Shown: positions 15,728-16,138 of the stretch, piece by piece
Layout: every line of letters begins with the position of its first letter
Position numbering within the stretch: position 1 is the first letter of the stretch
Assembly: GCA_009783115.1 (NCBI GenBank)
Contig: WRHT01000012.1
Span: 1-16,138 of the forward strand
From: Desulfovibrionaceae bacterium
GTDB lineage: Bacteria > Desulfobacterota > Desulfovibrionia > Desulfovibrionales > Desulfovibrionaceae
Direction: 5' to 3'
Length of the DNA: 16,138 bases
Notes under the pieces: model-generated
What the model was told of the DNA's origin: nothing
The model's database searches: none
What the model saw: only the letters and a program-made list of their open reading frames with translations
Translations under genes and position numbers: made by a program

Positions 15728-16138
15728 TTAAATAAAAATTTTCCGGTTCCTGCCCAAGGAGCAAAAAATCTCATAGGGAATGGTCCCGGCCCGCTCCGCC
15801 AGCATCCTGGCCGTAATGGCCTCTTCAGGCGCGGCCTCCTGGCGTTTTCCCCCGCCGCTGAAACCGGCCCGGCCCAAAAGGCAGCCCCAATCCCCAGGCC
15901 GCACCGGCAGGTATCCGCCATCCTCCGGAGAACGAGGCACCTCGGCCACCAGCATTTGCATACAGACCCTTCCCAGGATACGGGCTTTGCGCCCGGCCAG
16001 GATCACTTCCCCGCCCCCCAGGGGGGCCGGGACCCCCGGCCAGGAAAGCAGGCGCGGAATACCCTCGGCGTAGCCGCCGCGCAGCACGGCCACCCTGGTA
16101 TCCCGCCCGGTTTTGAAGGTCCGCCCGTAGCCTATGGA
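15728..16138 (-). CDS. alr: Alanine racemase, C-terminal part (5' end outside window)
   Basis: The visible 136 residues are the C-terminal beta domain of a PLP-dependent alanine racemase, which makes D-alanine for peptidoglycan in the cytosol. The frame is open to the right edge: SIGYGRTFKTGRDTRVAVL leads into RGGYAEGIPRLLSW, matching the family's SYGRTF and VGYADGYPR. The Tyr in GYG (bases 16127-16129) corresponds to the catalytic Tyr265 of the Geobacillus enzyme. GRVCM is present, but the next residue is Gln (GRVCMQM) where many racemases have Asp. The family ending ERAGTIPYEIFCSLGRNRK is intact and the stop is TAA at 15730-15728. The PLP lysine and N-terminal barrel lie outside the window. 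Confidence 0.9.
   Translation of the reverse strand, partial: SIGYGRTFKTGRDTRVAVLRGGYAEGIPRLLSWPGVPAPLGGGEVILAGRKARILGRVCMQMLVAEVPRSPEDGGYLPVRPGDWGCLLGRAGFSGGGKRQEAAPEEAITARMLAERAGTIPYEIFCSLGRNRKIFI

Noticed and set aside
1..16138. CRISPR, insertion sequence, phage, toxin-antitoxin or defence genes
   Set aside because: No repeat-spacer pattern, transposase, integrase, inverted-repeat-bounded element or known defence motif was seen on either strand.

Overview
This is a gene-dense, GC-rich bacterial chromosome segment with Gram-negative envelope genes (a SurA-type periplasmic chaperone, a SurA-like lipoprotein with a clear lipobox, a RodZ-like protein). Gene content and protein style look like a deltaproteobacterium / Desulfobacterota, perhaps a Desulfovibrio relative: a COG1067-type Lon-like protease, a DUF2156 protein, paired SurA-like genes and a HesB/IscA-like protein with a Cys-Gly tail. 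That placement is an inference from overall resemblance; no single marker in the window proves it. I see no rRNA, tRNA, CRISPR array, transposase, integrase or phage gene, and no gene-free stretch longer than about 55 bases.

Layout, left to right. Positions 1-3533 hold the 3' part of a Lon-like ATP-dependent protease (start lies before the window), overlapping by 4 bases an RsmB-type rRNA m5C methyltransferase. Positions 3588-5031 hold a small secreted protein of unknown function overlapping by 11 bases a DUF2156 (phosphatidylglycerol lysyltransferase C-domain-like) protein. tsaB (tRNA t6A synthesis) runs on the minus strand from 5900 to 4977; its end overlaps the DUF2156 gene tail to tail by 55 bases. 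Its start codon shares two bases with the start of the next plus-strand gene. Positions 5899-8774 are an envelope-biogenesis cluster: SurA-like lipoprotein, SurA, and a RodZ-like HTH/transmembrane protein. A TrmN6-type tRNA methyltransferase follows on the minus strand (9586-8777). Divergent from it are a DEAD-box RNA helicase and an unrecognised 184-residue protein. Next come a methyl-accepting chemotaxis protein, an OppD/DppD-type ABC ATPase without its permeases, and a HesB/IscA-like protein. At the right edge, on the minus strand, are the C-terminal part of alanine racemase and a DUF805-like membrane protein.

Two themes recur: RNA modification and remodelling (RsmB, TsaB, TrmN6, DEAD-box helicase) and cell-envelope assembly (SurA pair, RodZ-like, alanine racemase, DUF2156). 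Most genes are housekeeping types in compact arrangement. I found no convincing new defence or mobile system. The parts least explained are the secreted protein coupled to the DUF2156 gene, the orphan protein coupled to the helicase, the shared CATG start of tsaB and the lipoprotein gene, and several small palindromes at gene junctions.
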